A DNA stretch of 64,000 bases from Gemmata massiliana (GTDB lineage Bacteria; Planctomycetota; Planctomycetia; Gemmatales; Gemmataceae). Below, one piece after another: positions 42,782 through 52,344 of the stretch. The position numbers and the translations under genes are program-made. The first letter of the stretch is position 1. Each line of letters opens with the position of its first letter. The DNA lies in contig NZ_LR593886.1 of NCBI RefSeq assembly GCF_901538265.1, forward strand, positions 9,197,738-9,261,737, in the 5' to 3' direction. The notes below the pieces were generated by a model. The model was not told the DNA's origin and ran no database searches. It saw only the letters and a list, made by a program, of their open reading frames with translations.

Positions 42782-45120
42782 CGGTAACCCGCTCCGTGTT
42801 TTGCGAAGAACTTGTCGGACAGGCGGGCCTTCTTGCGCACCACCGTGACGGGCGGGGCGCCGGCCGCGGTACCAGCGTCCCAGCGCAAGCCCAGGACGCT
42901 CGCCGCGACGGTGGCCCCGACCACGCAATCCCACCAGTGGTTGTCCCGGTTCAGGCGCGCCACCCACTCATCGACTTCGTACCCCGCAGCCCCCGGGTCT
43001 CGTGGTTTGGGGTATTCGGCCGCGCAGTGGTCCGCGAACAGTTGGTGCTCGGCCTGGGTCGCGGCAAACAACTGAAGGCACCCGGGCGCGCCGGGCGGGG
43101 TCCGGAACCGCTCGGCCACGAACGACTTGAACTTGTTCGTGTCGAACACCACCTTGCGACCGCGCTTCCCGGCCTCCGCGGTGGAGATGCGCCACCCCGG
43201 TCCGATCTGCTCCCCGTCCAGGCGCTTCCAGTTCGCGATCGGGGTGGCCTTCGGGCCGATGTACTTCCCGTGCGACGGGAGCAGCACGGCCGCGTGTTTC
43301 GAGCGCCGGCAGAAGTCGTACACGAGGTCCGTGAGCGGCCCGTAGTTCGCGTCGACCGGGCACCGCTCGACGTGGAGCTCGGTCCCGGTCTCCTCCTGGA
43401 TGTACTTGCGCCCCAAGATCCGATCGGTGACCGCCGCGAGCCCGGCGTAGATCACGGCCTCCAGCGGGATCTTGTCCGCGCCCGGGAGCGTTGAGAGCGT
43501 CGGGCGCGCGTCGGCCGCGGCGAAGTACAGCCGGGTCTGGTCCGGGTACGGGCCGTAGTCGATCACGCTCCCCCCGAAGCGCTCGTCCCAGGCGACCACC
43601 GCGTACCAGAGCACGTGCTCCCCGACGTCCACGAACGCTGTGAGCCGCGTACACGAGCGCGGCACTGCGAGTCGGGGCAGGTTCGTGACCTTCCGTGCGA
43701 GCTGGTCCGGGTCGAGCACCGACGCCGCGACCGCGTGGAGCGGCTTCGGGTCGTTCATGTACTCGGCCGCGAACGCGAACGGGTCGCGGAACCGCAGGTG
43801 CATCGCGTGTTGGATCGCGCTGATGTCTTCGGGGTCTTTGCGCTCGTCCCAACTCGCCTCGGCTCCCGCTTCGAGCTCGACCTGGTGGGCGACGTAGTAG
43901 GCGTTCGATTCCGTGAAGTCGGGCGGTTCGAGCTGGGCGCACCGGGCGTACTCCTCGAAGTACCCGTCCCACGCGGCGAGGTTCCGCGGGAGCGAGCGGA
44001 GGATGCCGGTGCGCTCCCCGCGCCAGAGCGGGTGCTTCTTGCGGTCGAGCAGGTGGTCCACCATGTCGCCCGGCTCGATCACGGTACACGGCATCACGGC
44101 CGCGATCCTCTTCCCCGGACCCGCCATCCCGAGCACGTCGGCGCTCACGAGCTGCTCGCGCACCACGTTCTGGGTCTTCGACCGCGCGCTCTCGGGCGTC
44201 TGGGGGTCGTCGAGGAGCACGAAGTCGGGGCGCACCATCTCCCCGGTGGTGAGGGCCTTGAGCGACCCGCGGAGCCCGTCCCCGGTGAGCCCGCTGGTCG
44301 CGATCACGATGCCCGACGTGGGCACCATCCCGTCGGCACGCAACGGCCAGTGCCGGGGCCAGTTCTCCGGGGGCGGCACGGTGGGGAACACGATCCCGTC
44401 GCTGGACCACTCGATCAGCGTGGATACGCCGTCGCACGTCTGCCCGCTGGCCCGGTTCGCGATCCCGCCCAGCGCGCGGGCGTAGTGCGACACCTCGGGG
44501 TAATCGAGCGCGAGCGCCTCGGAGAACCGGATCAGGGTCTTGATCGCGGTGAGCGAGTCCCCGGCCTTTTCCGCGGTGGCCCCGATCACGAAGGCGTAGC
44601 GGCACACCGCGTTGAGCGTGGCCCACAGCGCGCCCATGCGGCTGATCGTGGTCTTCCCGCTCCCGCGCGGCATGGCGAACGCGAATAGGGCGCCCCGGGT
44701 CGCGGCCTCCTCGATCCGGGCGATCGCGCGCAGATGCGCCTCGCTCCACCCCATCGAGAACGCTTGCGGGGCGTAGGTCTCGCAGAACAACCGAAGCGAC
44801 TTCGAGCACGCCTCCCGGCGGTCCGGGTGCAGGATATCCGGGCACAGCCCGGCTTCGCGCTTGGTGTCGCTCCGCAGTCGAGAGGCGTTCGCGAGCCGGT
44901 CGCGCTCGGCGCTGCTCGCTGGCGTGCGCACGGAAGCCGGTGGCGCTGGTGCGGCCGACGGCTTGGTTTGGGACGTGATTTTGGAGACGGATTTGGGAGG
45001 TAACTTCGGTTTGGTGCGCGGTGCCGCCGTCGCCTTGGGCGCGGCCTTCTTGACCGCGGCCGGCTTCCTCTTGACCGCGCCAGTCCCTTGAGGCTTGGGC
45101 TCGCCCTTCCGCTTCGGCAT
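42778..45120 (-). CDS. Phage terminase large subunit
   Basis: A 780-residue protein. The first 75 residues are rich in Lys, Ala and Pro (KRKPAAVKKAAPKATAAP), an unusual basic extension that may bind DNA. The ATPase domain has Walker A PRGSGKTT (151-158) and Walker B FVLLDD (300-305). The C-terminal nuclease domain of RNase H fold has AFVDVGEHVLWYAVVAWD and later DEWVARLNRDNHWWDC, a close typical of GpA-like terminases. It cuts concatemers and pumps DNA through the portal. The small subunit is not recognisable next to it. Confidence 0.9.
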   Translation of the reverse strand: MPKRKGEPKPQGTGAVKRKPAAVKKAAPKATAAPRTKPKLPPKSVSKITSQTKPSAAPAPPASVRTPASSAERDRLANASRLRSDTKREAGLCPDILHPDRREACSKSLRLFCETYAPQAFSMGWSEAHLRAIARIEEAATRGALFAFAMPRGSGKTTISRMGALWATLNAVCRYAFVIGATAEKAGDSLTAIKTLIRFSEALALDYPEVSHYARALGGIANRASGQTCDGVSTLIEWSSDGIVFPTVPPPENWPRHWPLRADGMVPTSGIVIATSGLTGDGLRGSLKALTTGEMVRPDFVLLDDPQTPESARSKTQNVVREQLVSADVLGMAGPGKRIAAVMPCTVIEPGDMVDHLLDRKKHPLWRGERTGILRSLPRNLAAWDGYFEEYARCAQLEPPDFTESNAYYVAHQVELEAGAEASWDERKDPEDISAIQHAMHLRFRDPFAFAAEYMNDPKPLHAVAASVLDPDQLARKVTNLPRLAVPRSCTRLTAFVDVGEHVLWYAVVAWDERFGGSVIDYGPYPDQTRLYFAAADARPTLSTLPGADKIPLEAVIYAGLAAVTDRILGRKYIQEETGTELHVERCPVDANYGPLTDLVYDFCRRSKHAAVLLPSHGKYIGPKATPIANWKRLDGEQIGPGWRISTAEAGKRGRKVVFDTNKFKSFVAERFRTPPGAPGCLQLFAATQAEHQLFADHCAAEYPKPRDPGAAGYEVDEWVARLNRDNHWWDCVVGATVAASVLGLRWDAGTAAGAPPVTVVRKKARLSDKFFAKHGAGYR

Positions 45121-45325
45121 GTACTCTCGCGATGAGTGTACATCTTAGCACAGGAGAGTAAGAGTGGGAATGGTCGGTGCCGAGTGGTAATATCTTCCTT
45201 CATCAGAAATGCATTAAAGTTTTCTCGAACTAAGTAGCCACGGCGCAATCGTTCCAATCCGTTTCCAGCCAAAGCGAATCCTTTAAATATCGGCGAATCA
45301 AATCGTTTGTCGGAGATGTTCGTCC

Positions 45326-48262
45326 ATGAGTGAATCACCTACCAATCTCGTTTCCGTACCCGCCCCGGAGAACGTGCTACCCGGTGAATCATTGCGCGAG
45401 GCTATCCAAAACCGCGTACCTACGGCTGCACTCATTGACCGGTTCGGTGGTCAGACGTTTGTTGGGAACGTGGATCTCACTGGGTTGGAGTACCCCTACC
45501 GGCTGGTGCTCCACAATTGTGTATTCCGAGGCCAATTCAAGGCTGATGGTGCACGGTTTGGGAACACGTTGGAACTTACTAATTGCAAGTTTGAGGAGGG
45601 GGTGGCCCTGGACGGTGCGGAGGTCGAAGGCGAACTCACATTGAAGCTCGTACAAGCCGGGCCAATACCGGGTGAGATGAGCGAGAATCAACCGGTTGCC
45701 ATTTCCCTACGCCAAGTGCGCGTGCAACGAAATCTATCACTTGAGCAGGCGCGGGTTACGGGCGCCGTGGTGCTAGCCGAAGCTCACTTCGACTCTCAAG
45801 TTATTATCAACGGGATCGCCACGACCCAGGATCTGAACTTCCAGGGGTGCGAGGTCGGGGGATCTCTCATGTGCAGGAGCCTGAATTCGTCAGAGCCGCG
45901 GCCCGAGATCGGCGGGATGGTGTGGATGCTCGGAGCAAAGGTCAGCGGGTCGGCCGACTTCAGCGGGGCCAAGATCGCGGGCGATCTGAACTTGCAGAAC
46001 TGCGAGGTCGGGACGGAGCTCATGTGCAGGAGCCTGAATTCGTCGGCGCCGCGGCCCGAGATCGGCGGGATGGTGTGGATGTCCGGAGCAAAGGTCAGCG
46101 GGTCGGCGAACTTCAGCGGGGCCAAGATCGCAGGCGATCTGAACTTACAGGGGTGCGAGGTCGGGACGGAGCTCTTGTGCAGGAGCCTGAATTCGTCGGC
46201 GCCGCAGCCCGAGATCGGCGGGGAGGTGGGGATGCGCGGGGCGAAGGGCAGCGGGGCGGCGGACTTCAACGGGGGCAAGATCGCCCGCGATCTGAACTTG
46301 CAGAACTGCGAGGTCGGGGGATCTCTCATGTGCAGGAGCCTGAATTCGTCGGCGCCACAGCCCGAGATCGGCGGGAAGGTGTGGATGCTCGGAGCAAAGG
46401 TCAGCGGGTCGGCCGACTTCAGCGGGGCCAAGATCGCGGGCGATCTGAACTTGCAGAACTGCGAGGTCGGGACGGAGCTCTTGTGCAGGAGCCTGAATTC
46501 GTCGGCGCCGCGGCCCGAGATCGGCGGGATGGTGTGGATGTCCGGAGCAAAGGTCAGCGGGTCGGCGAACTTCAACGGGGCCAAGATCGCGGGCGATCTG
46601 AACTTACAGGGGTGCGAGGTCGGGGGATCGCTCACGTGCAGGAGCCGGAGCTCGTCGGAGCCGCAGCCCGAGATCGGCGGGATGGTGTGGATGTCCGGAG
46701 CAAAGGTCAGCGGGTCGGCGAACTTCAGCGGGGCCAAAATCACCCGATCACTGGATCTCTTGAACGCTGCGATTGGGGGTAGTTTCTTAGCTGATAGATC
46801 CAAGCCTTTCGCTCCGAGAACAACTATCGGCGCGTTTGTGCGATTTGATGGAGCACGTGTGGAAGGAGTAACTTCATTCGTTGGTGCTGAGATCAAGGGA
46901 GTCTTTCGGGCCGTAAGAGCTGAATTCGATGATGGCTTATTCCTCTCTGCTGGTTCTGGTTCAGCAGAGATTTCTTCAGAATACTCGGGAGGCCAAGCTA
47001 CCGCGATCGATGTTGAAACCAGGCCGGTGACCTGTGGGTTGAATCTGTCACACAGTCAGGTGAATGCTCGGCTCGTGATTTCCGGTTTGGAGTCTAGTGG
47101 GCCGGTGAACTTGCACGGCCTCCGCATTGAGGGCGATCTGGAAGCACAATCGACCAAACTCCACCCTACCGCACTCGGCCCGGTGATTGCCAACAATATG
47201 AAAGTGAGCGGGTCAGTCGATTTTACTGATGTTCATATCAACCCTACACCAATCGGTATAGGCTTCGATCTCAGTTTTGCAGAGATTCAGGGTGATTGCC
47301 GTTTACCCTGCATTGAAGGAGGAACCGCCTCGATCATTCTGTACCACGCCAACTTAGGCGAGGTCCGATTTGCCGGAAGTAATTTACCTGAGATCACCGC
47401 TGATGGAATGACATTCCGTCGGCTCATCTTGCCCGGCGACGATTTCATTGCTTTCCTCGATCGCACGATTCCGTTCCAGAAGAGCAACTATCGAGTAATG
47501 GAGAAACACCTCCGTGACTTGGGGCGCGACCAAGACGCGGACTTGGTGTACCGCGAGATGCTCAGGCGGGACCGCCGGGGAGAGCTTGGCCGAATGTTGT
47601 TCTGGATCGACATGGCATTGTTCGTGTGGCCATTTGAAACGAGAGCCCGAGCTGGCCGATTACGATCTGAAAAAGACAAACAGCTACAAGTCCAGGAGCA
47701 ACTGGCTCCCCTCGTGGCCGAGGGCACGACTCGCTCAGCTCGCATCCGCCGGCGAACGGGCCAAGCGGGAACGAAATGCCTCGATTTCTTCAGTTGGCTT
47801 GGAACAGTGTTTCTCGACGTGACTACTGGGCACGGTACGCGCTCACATCGGCTTCGTGCGTATCTGCTGATTGTTTTCTTCGTGCTAACGTGGCTGTTCT
47901 ACACCGATCCGCTTTCAGTCAAGCGAGCGACCACGCCGACGACTGGTGATGTGTCAGCGGCACTCACGGCGTACCCCAACGAACCGGATAAGGCACTCGA
48001 TCGAGTGGATGTCAAACTTCACCCGAAGACGGATGACTGGGGTTTTTGGGAAGCTAGCTTTACAGCTTTTCGGGTCACATTCCCAATGCTGAAGATCGTG
48101 ACCGGCAAGGACTGGGAACCGTCGGACGAGCGGGTGAAGTGGTGGCCGCTGTCCTGGATGAAGTACGAGACTCTGGCGGGTATTATCAGTTCACTCAGCT
48201 ACATCGCCGTGCCGTTGTTCCTGGTCAGCGTATCTGGGCTTCTGAAGCGCCGTGGCGAGTGA
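45326..48262 (+). CDS. Large repeat protein with C-terminal membrane domain
   Basis: 978 residues. Residues 45-168 and 475-700 are irregular right-handed beta-helix-like repeats (DFSGAKI, NLHGLRIEG, FNGAKIAG) of pentapeptide-repeat flavour. Residues 169-474 are six nearly identical 51-residue units, each with DLNLQNCEVG, CRSLNSS, PEIGG, VWM.GAKVSGSA and NFSGAKIAG. A hydrophilic domain follows (RYREMLRRDRRGELGRML-like), then two membrane segments (LRAYLLIVFFVLTWLFY near 843 and LAGIISSLSYIAVPLFLVSV near the end). It has no signal peptide. It may be a membrane sensor or surface-display scaffold; similar 'pentapeptide plus ion channel-like' proteins exist, but I cannot assign a function. A perfect hairpin lies about 60 bases after the stop. 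Confidence 0.75.
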   Translation: MSESPTNLVSVPAPENVLPGESLREAIQNRVPTAALIDRFGGQTFVGNVDLTGLEYPYRLVLHNCVFRGQFKADGARFGNTLELTNCKFEEGVALDGAEVEGELTLKLVQAGPIPGEMSENQPVAISLRQVRVQRNLSLEQARVTGAVVLAEAHFDSQVIINGIATTQDLNFQGCEVGGSLMCRSLNSSEPRPEIGGMVWMLGAKVSGSADFSGAKIAGDLNLQNCEVGTELMCRSLNSSAPRPEIGGMVWMSGAKVSGSANFSGAKIAGDLNLQGCEVGTELLCRSLNSSAPQPEIGGEVGMRGAKGSGAADFNGGKIARDLNLQNCEVGGSLMCRSLNSSAPQPEIGGKVWMLGAKVSGSADFSGAKIAGDLNLQNCEVGTELLCRSLNSSAPRPEIGGMVWMSGAKVSGSANFNGAKIAGDLNLQGCEVGGSLTCRSRSSSEPQPEIGGMVWMSGAKVSGSANFSGAKITRSLDLLNAAIGGSFLADRSKPFAPRTTIGAFVRFDGARVEGVTSFVGAEIKGVFRAVRAEFDDGLFLSAGSGSAEISSEYSGGQATAIDVETRPVTCGLNLSHSQVNARLVISGLESSGPVNLHGLRIEGDLEAQSTKLHPTALGPVIANNMKVSGSVDFTDVHINPTPIGIGFDLSFAEIQGDCRLPCIEGGTASIILYHANLGEVRFAGSNLPEITADGMTFRRLILPGDDFIAFLDRTIPFQKSNYRVMEKHLRDLGRDQDADLVYREMLRRDRRGELGRMLFWIDMALFVWPFETRARAGRLRSEKDKQLQVQEQLAPLVAEGTTRSARIRRRTGQAGTKCLDFFSWLGTVFLDVTTGHGTRSHRLRAYLLIVFFVLTWLFYTDPLSVKRATTPTTGDVSAALTAYPNEPDKALDRVDVKLHPKTDDWGFWEASFTAFRVTFPMLKIVTGKDWEPSDERVKWWPLSWMKYETLAGIISSLSYIAVPLFLVSVSGLLKRRGE
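45830..46747 (+). repeat. Six tandem 153-bp coding repeats
   Basis: Six consecutive units start at 45830, 45983, 46136, 46289, 46442 and 46595, exactly 153 bases apart, each beginning GATCTGAACTT. The copies are nearly identical at DNA level. Copies 2, 5 and copies 3, 6 resemble each other most, and copy 4 carries several clustered differences. A degenerate seventh unit follows from 46748. The near identity suggests recent duplication or gene conversion and probably variable copy number. Confidence 0.95.
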
Positions 48263-48783
48263 TCCTGAAACAGTGGCAACGCACCTGAGTTCAGCCAGTC
48301 GTGAAGGCGAACCTACCCCACCACGAACCTCGGGATCGCCGTTCGATCCCGAGGTTCGACAATTCGAGCCCGCCAATTCGCAGTTCACGCCGATAGGAAC
48401 GCTTCCGGCTACGTCTGGCCTAAATCCGGTTTGAGCGCCATTCGTTCCACTGAAGGCAGGGCACTTTGGCTCGTTGTGCGTTCACACCGTTACTGTGTCT
48501 ATAACCCCGACTGTTCCCGATGGGGTGCTTTTCGACCATCCCGCCGGAAGGACCCGCGAAAATCAAGTCGTTTTCAGATAATAGGTAGGGTCGGGATTTT
48601 GTTAGGCTCGCCTAACTCAATTGCGTTCGTGCCCCTTCACACGACGCTTCCAAGGGAACGCACCGACAAACAATCCGAATCGAGCGGGCAGGAGAGCAGT
48701 GGAGCTCGGGAATCCAGTTGAGACGGCGCACACGAGAGAGTAAGTTGGCGCCAATCCACTATTTGACCGTCGAGTGCGCAGTT
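48263..48783. other. Intergenic region with palindromes
   Basis: About 520 bases between the repeat protein and the CPBP protease. A forward frame at 48431-48721 has no support. It contains a terminator-like hairpin (48324-48358) and a 16-bp operator-like palindrome GTTAGGCTCGCCTAAC at 48601-48616, which lies about 170 bases before the protease start. Confidence 0.5.
48324..48358 (+). terminator. Perfect 15-bp hairpin after the repeat-protein gene
   Basis: CGAACCTCGGGATCG (48324-48338) and its exact complement (48344-48358) flank a five-base loop, starting 61 bases after the stop at 48262. There is no T run, so it may act as a transcript end or RNA stabiliser rather than a classical intrinsic terminator. 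Confidence 0.6.
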
Positions 48784-49707
48784 ATGACAGATGAAGATCA
48801 CAAGACCGATGCGCCCGCACCAGACCCTTCTCCCCGCCGAGTACCCTCGGTCTGGCCAGCATTTATCGCGTTTGTGGTCGCTATGGCACTCTCACAAGTC
48901 GCGGCGATCATTGTCGGTGTATGCATCGTTGTGTGGTTTCTCGCAACTGGCGGAAATGCCCAGCGCCTCGCCACCGATCTACCAGCCCTGCTCGTCTCGA
49001 CCCCGGTCTTTATTACCCTTCTACTGGCGAGCCAAGGCGGGCTTTTTGTAACGACACTCGCGGCCGCACGCTTGGCCCCGGTTCCACTGCGAGGCGGCCT
49101 CGGGTTCGTTCACCCGGGCCTGCCGGTCTGGGGGTATCTCGTCCTCGTGCTCGGATCGTTTTTTCCGCTCATAGCCGGTGTCGCAGTGTTTGAGGCGGCG
49201 TCGCAAGTGATGCCGATGGATCAGTCCCTTGGTAGCGCCTTCGAGCAGGTGACACCCGGTGGAGGCATGGGGCTTGTCCTATTCATGGCCTTAGTGCCGG
49301 GGTTTGTAGAGGAGGCATTTTTCCGCGGGTACATCCAGCGACGGTTGCTCGCGCGGTGGCCGGCGTGGGCCGCGATCATAGTTACGGCGGGGCTGTTCGG
49401 GCTCATGCACTTCTACCCCGCCAACATCGCATTTGCGTTCGTGATGGGGCTCTGGCTGGGGGTGGTGGCATGGCGGACCGGGTCGGTGTGGCCGGCCGCA
49501 CTTTGTCACGCGGCGGTTAACGCGACGTCGGGTGTCGGGAACTTGGGGGCGCGATTCGGCATCATCCCCGACCCCATACCCGACGTCGCGGTGGGTGGGG
49601 TAATAACCCTCGCGCTCGCGTGCTTCCTCGCCTCGATGTGGCTGCTCAAACGCGGGCTGCAGACGCAGATGGGAGATAGTGGTGTGGCAGAAGAGGTTAC
49701 TTGCTAA
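48784..49707 (+). CDS. CPBP-family intramembrane metalloprotease
   Basis: A 307-residue membrane protein from ATG 48784, with about eight hydrophobic segments. The three CPBP/Abi motifs are present: EEAFFRGY (near residue 176), FGLMHF (near 206) and HAAVN (near 242), supplying the glutamates and histidines of the metal site. The N-terminal 30 residues are charged and cytoplasmic. Relatives process prenylated proteins (Rce1), give bacteriocin self-immunity or act in signalling. Here it is one of several membrane cargo genes inside the phage-derived element. No strong ribosome binding site marks the chosen start; a TTG at 48718 is also in frame. Confidence 0.85.
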   Translation: MTDEDHKTDAPAPDPSPRRVPSVWPAFIAFVVAMALSQVAAIIVGVCIVVWFLATGGNAQRLATDLPALLVSTPVFITLLLASQGGLFVTTLAAARLAPVPLRGGLGFVHPGLPVWGYLVLVLGSFFPLIAGVAVFEAASQVMPMDQSLGSAFEQVTPGGGMGLVLFMALVPGFVEEAFFRGYIQRRLLARWPAWAAIIVTAGLFGLMHFYPANIAFAFVMGLWLGVVAWRTGSVWPAALCHAAVNATSGVGNLGARFGIIPDPIPDVAVGGVITLALACFLASMWLLKRGLQTQMGDSGVAEEVTC

Positions 49708-49828
49708 CACCCAAACCGCGCCGCTGCCTTGGTTACGGCGCCGACCCGTTCGGACCGAGTAAATCGCTGCTACTTGCCTTTCGTGAAATAACCATCTCAC
49801 GGTCGGTGCGCGTTATCAGGAGCGTTCA

Positions 49829-51409
49829 ATGGGGAATGATCGGTGGCGCCAGTCAAGATCGGCCACGCGCGATAACGCCTCGGATGAGGATCTGTGGGAC
49901 GAGAAGCAGACGCCTGAGCCGGTCAAAGGGGTAGAAATCCCATTGTCCAAGACTGCCGCGGCCCTAATCCTCGCCGGGTGCGTGGTGCTGTTCATCGGTG
50001 GTCTTTGGGCGACGAGTAATTGGTGGAGTGGCCTGCGAGGTGATCCAGGGAGTAAGCGAGAGGACGCGCGGCTGATCACTCTCGGAATCGGAGTTGGTAG
50101 TTTGGGCGGTTCGGTTTACTTCGCTTACCTCCTGACCAGAGCCATTCGGGTCGGGCGGCGCATCGTGATCGCGCGTGACCGAATTCAGGTCGTCGAGGGC
50201 AGAGGGGCGTTTGCAACAGTACAGATCCAAGTTCCCTACGAGAACATCGCGTCGCTCAAGGCCGAGATGATCGGATTGGGGATGAGCCACCTTCGGATCT
50301 ACCTTCACACCGCGGATCATCCGTCGACGGTTTTGCCCGATTCCAAGATCGAAACCGACCACCGGGCGAAGAGCTGTTACTACGAACTGAGCGGCTCCTA
50401 CGTCGAGCCGATGGACCGCATACTGGCCGCGATCAAGGAGGCCCAACAGAAGTGGCAGGAACCCGCCGAGGTGCCATCGCACTCGCTCTCGCGACCAAAA
50501 GCTACTCGGTCTTCAGAACCACCCGTCTTGATCGAGGCCGAGATCGTCGAAACGGAGGAAGAAGGGGCTCGGGAACCGAAACGCTACAAGGTGAAGCGAT
50601 TCACGTTGGGCGGCCGTGGCTCCTCGACCGGGCTCCTCGCCGCCGCGGCAGTGGGGGCCGTGACTGCCGTGATCCTTTCCGTGGTGTGCGCTTTCGTCGG
50701 CTCGTTCTTCTGGCTTCTCCTCATCTTCCCCGTAGTTCACGGTGTGTTGGTCGGAATAGTTCCGGGGCTGGTTGGTCGTATCACGAAGGCCGACTACCCC
50801 GTCCAGCTGGCGCTCATTGGGGCCGCCAGCGGTGCGTTCTCGGTGCTCGGCGTTCACTACCTCGATTACTTGGGCTCATCAATCAATCCCGGTGCGCCGA
50901 CTGGGGGCTTCTGGGAGTTTATGCGGTTTCGTGCAGAAGAGGGTGTCCGGATCGGCAAGGTGTTCCAAGGCGGCAACCGCACGAACCTCGGCTTCACAGG
51001 TTCCGTCGTCTACTGGTGCGTCGAACTGTTATTCACAGTGGCTGCGGCCGCGGGCGCGGCGCAGGCCTGGGTACAGGAGCCGCTCTGCCGCGAGTGCCTC
51101 GCCTGGAAGAAGAAACGAGAGCTCGGGCCATACAAGATCGATCTGGGCACCGCAATTAAGGCGGCAGCGGCGGGCTGTCCCGCGACGATGGTGTCGCCCA
51201 GAGCCGGGGACGACACGGTGACCATCGAAATCTTCACCTGCCCTAATTGTGCCGAAGACGGCATCGATGTGCGTGTCTTTGGCACACGTACCGAGAAGGA
51301 CCAGACCGCCCGTGCTGCGTCGGTGTTCGTCACCTACCCCGAATCTGCTCAACAGGAATTCGATGACCTCCGGAGGGCATGCAGGCACAAGAAATCGAAA
51401 GCGACCTGA
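49829..51409 (+). CDS. Multi-pass membrane protein of unknown function
   Basis: A 526-residue protein from ATG 49829, with GGAG six bases upstream. Two membrane segments near residues 43-63 and 85-105 flank a PH-like cytoplasmic beta region (RRIVIARDRIQVVEGRGAFA, then VPYENIASLKAEMIGLGMSH). After a charged linker (EAEIVETEEEGAREPKRYKV) come further segments near 270-330 and 395-420. The C-terminal part carries CRECLAWKKKRELGPYKIDL and CPNCAED, a possible metal-binding domain. I recognise no named family. It is the last forward gene before the leftward replication module. Confidence 0.6.
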   Translation: MGNDRWRQSRSATRDNASDEDLWDEKQTPEPVKGVEIPLSKTAAALILAGCVVLFIGGLWATSNWWSGLRGDPGSKREDARLITLGIGVGSLGGSVYFAYLLTRAIRVGRRIVIARDRIQVVEGRGAFATVQIQVPYENIASLKAEMIGLGMSHLRIYLHTADHPSTVLPDSKIETDHRAKSCYYELSGSYVEPMDRILAAIKEAQQKWQEPAEVPSHSLSRPKATRSSEPPVLIEAEIVETEEEGAREPKRYKVKRFTLGGRGSSTGLLAAAAVGAVTAVILSVVCAFVGSFFWLLLIFPVVHGVLVGIVPGLVGRITKADYPVQLALIGAASGAFSVLGVHYLDYLGSSINPGAPTGGFWEFMRFRAEEGVRIGKVFQGGNRTNLGFTGSVVYWCVELLFTVAAAAGAAQAWVQEPLCRECLAWKKKRELGPYKIDLGTAIKAAAAGCPATMVSPRAGDDTVTIEIFTCPNCAEDGIDVRVFGTRTEKDQTARAASVFVTYPESAQQEFDDLRRACRHKKSKAT

Positions 51410-51434
51410 TAGTACGGGTTCCGATCGTCGCTCA

Positions 51435-51671
51435 TTAACTGTCATCGGTCGGGGATGTACCGTCGATCGGTTCGCCCTGACCGTCCCTCACGCTCGTGCA
51501 TTCGAGCCCGTAATCACGCAGGAACCGCTTCAGGGCCAGTTTCAGGCGGTAGTTCGGGTCGCGAGCTGGATACCCCTGCCGTCGCTGCGGATCGGCCACG
51601 GGCTTGAGTTCCAGGATGAAAGTGGTCTCACGTGTCTTGTGGACTAGGTCACCGGCTCGTTCGTTGTTCAT
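51435..51671 (-). CDS. Conserved small phage protein
   Basis: A 78-residue protein with TTFILELKPVADPQRRQGYP, then YRLKLALKRFLRDYGLECTS. The pattern 'f.LeLrP......d...rLr.aLK..LR.yGL.c.s' is familiar from small proteins in phage replication regions, function unknown. ATG 51671 has GGAG five bases upstream and overlaps the end of the upstream gene by 23 bases. It is the last gene of the leftward module. Confidence 0.65.
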   Translation of the reverse strand: MNNERAGDLVHKTRETTFILELKPVADPQRRQGYPARDPNYRLKLALKRFLRDYGLECTSVRDGQGEPIDGTSPTDDS

Positions 51672-52173
51672 CTCTGCTCCGGGCTCTCAGTGGGCGCCGT
51701 GAAATGCCGAAACGCACGTTCGGCGAGGCCCAGTAGGTCTTCCACACGAATCCTGCGTGAACGGCCGCGGCGATGAAAGCTCCGTTGGGCACGTACACGG
51801 CGTGGTCCCCGGGCAGACTGCACTCGACATCGTGCTTGTACCCGTAACTGTCCCGGCCCGCGTCCACCGTCGCCTGCGTACCCCGGGTCGCGAGCCAGGC
51901 CACCGACGCCGAGAACCCGTCGCGCTCGGTGAGGAGCAAGATCCGCTCGTTGCGGAGCCGCTCCTCGCGTTCGGCCGAGGTCTCGCCGCTCCGGCGCGAC
52001 AGACCGAGCCCGTGCGGGGTCAGGATCTGGAACTCGGGCACGGCCATCACCGCCGCAATCATGGCATGAACTGCGTCCGGGTGCTCTTTGGCCCAATCGT
52101 GGTACGCGAGCCGCGGGGTCAGTTCGAGCGGGTGCAGCCGGATCGCATCCAACAGTTGCGGACCGTCGCTCAT
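51649..52173 (-). CDS. Protein with a TIGR02996-like N-terminal domain
   Basis: A 174-residue protein from ATG 52173. Residues 5-40 read LLDAIRLHPLELTPRLAYHD then WAKEHPDA, which resembles TIGR02996, a short domain common in Gemmata-type planctomycetes ('LLaAI.a.P.dd..RLvYADWLee'). The rest (ERLRNERILLLTERDGFSAS, YGYKHDVECSLPGDHAVYVP) is unassigned. Since the domain is planctomycete-specific, its presence in the phage module indicates long host association. Confidence 0.6.
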   Translation of the reverse strand: MSDGPQLLDAIRLHPLELTPRLAYHDWAKEHPDAVHAMIAAVMAVPEFQILTPHGLGLSRRSGETSAEREERLRNERILLLTERDGFSASVAWLATRGTQATVDAGRDSYGYKHDVECSLPGDHAVYVPNGAFIAAAVHAGFVWKTYWASPNVRFGISRRPLRARSRDEQRTSR

Positions 52174-52344
52174 GGCGATCTCGTTAGTCGAGGCTAAGGG
52201 CCGAGTCCTGAGAGATAGAGTTATAACGCCCCCGCGCGTGTACGGGTGCGTGTACGCACACATACGCGAGACCAAAAAACCAAAAAGCCCCAAGTCCTTA
52301 CTTTTGAAGAACATCACGTCCACCAGACGGCTTCGGGAATTTGG

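Noticed and set aside
45796..46896. Reverse repetitive frame and a CRISPR-like look of the 153-bp units
   Set aside because: The units are contiguous without spacers and keep the forward coding frame, so they are protein repeats and not a CRISPR array; the reverse frame is their shadow.
48431..48721. A 96-codon frame before the CPBP protease gene
   Set aside because: Covers the palindromic regulatory region, lacks a ribosome binding site and resembles nothing.
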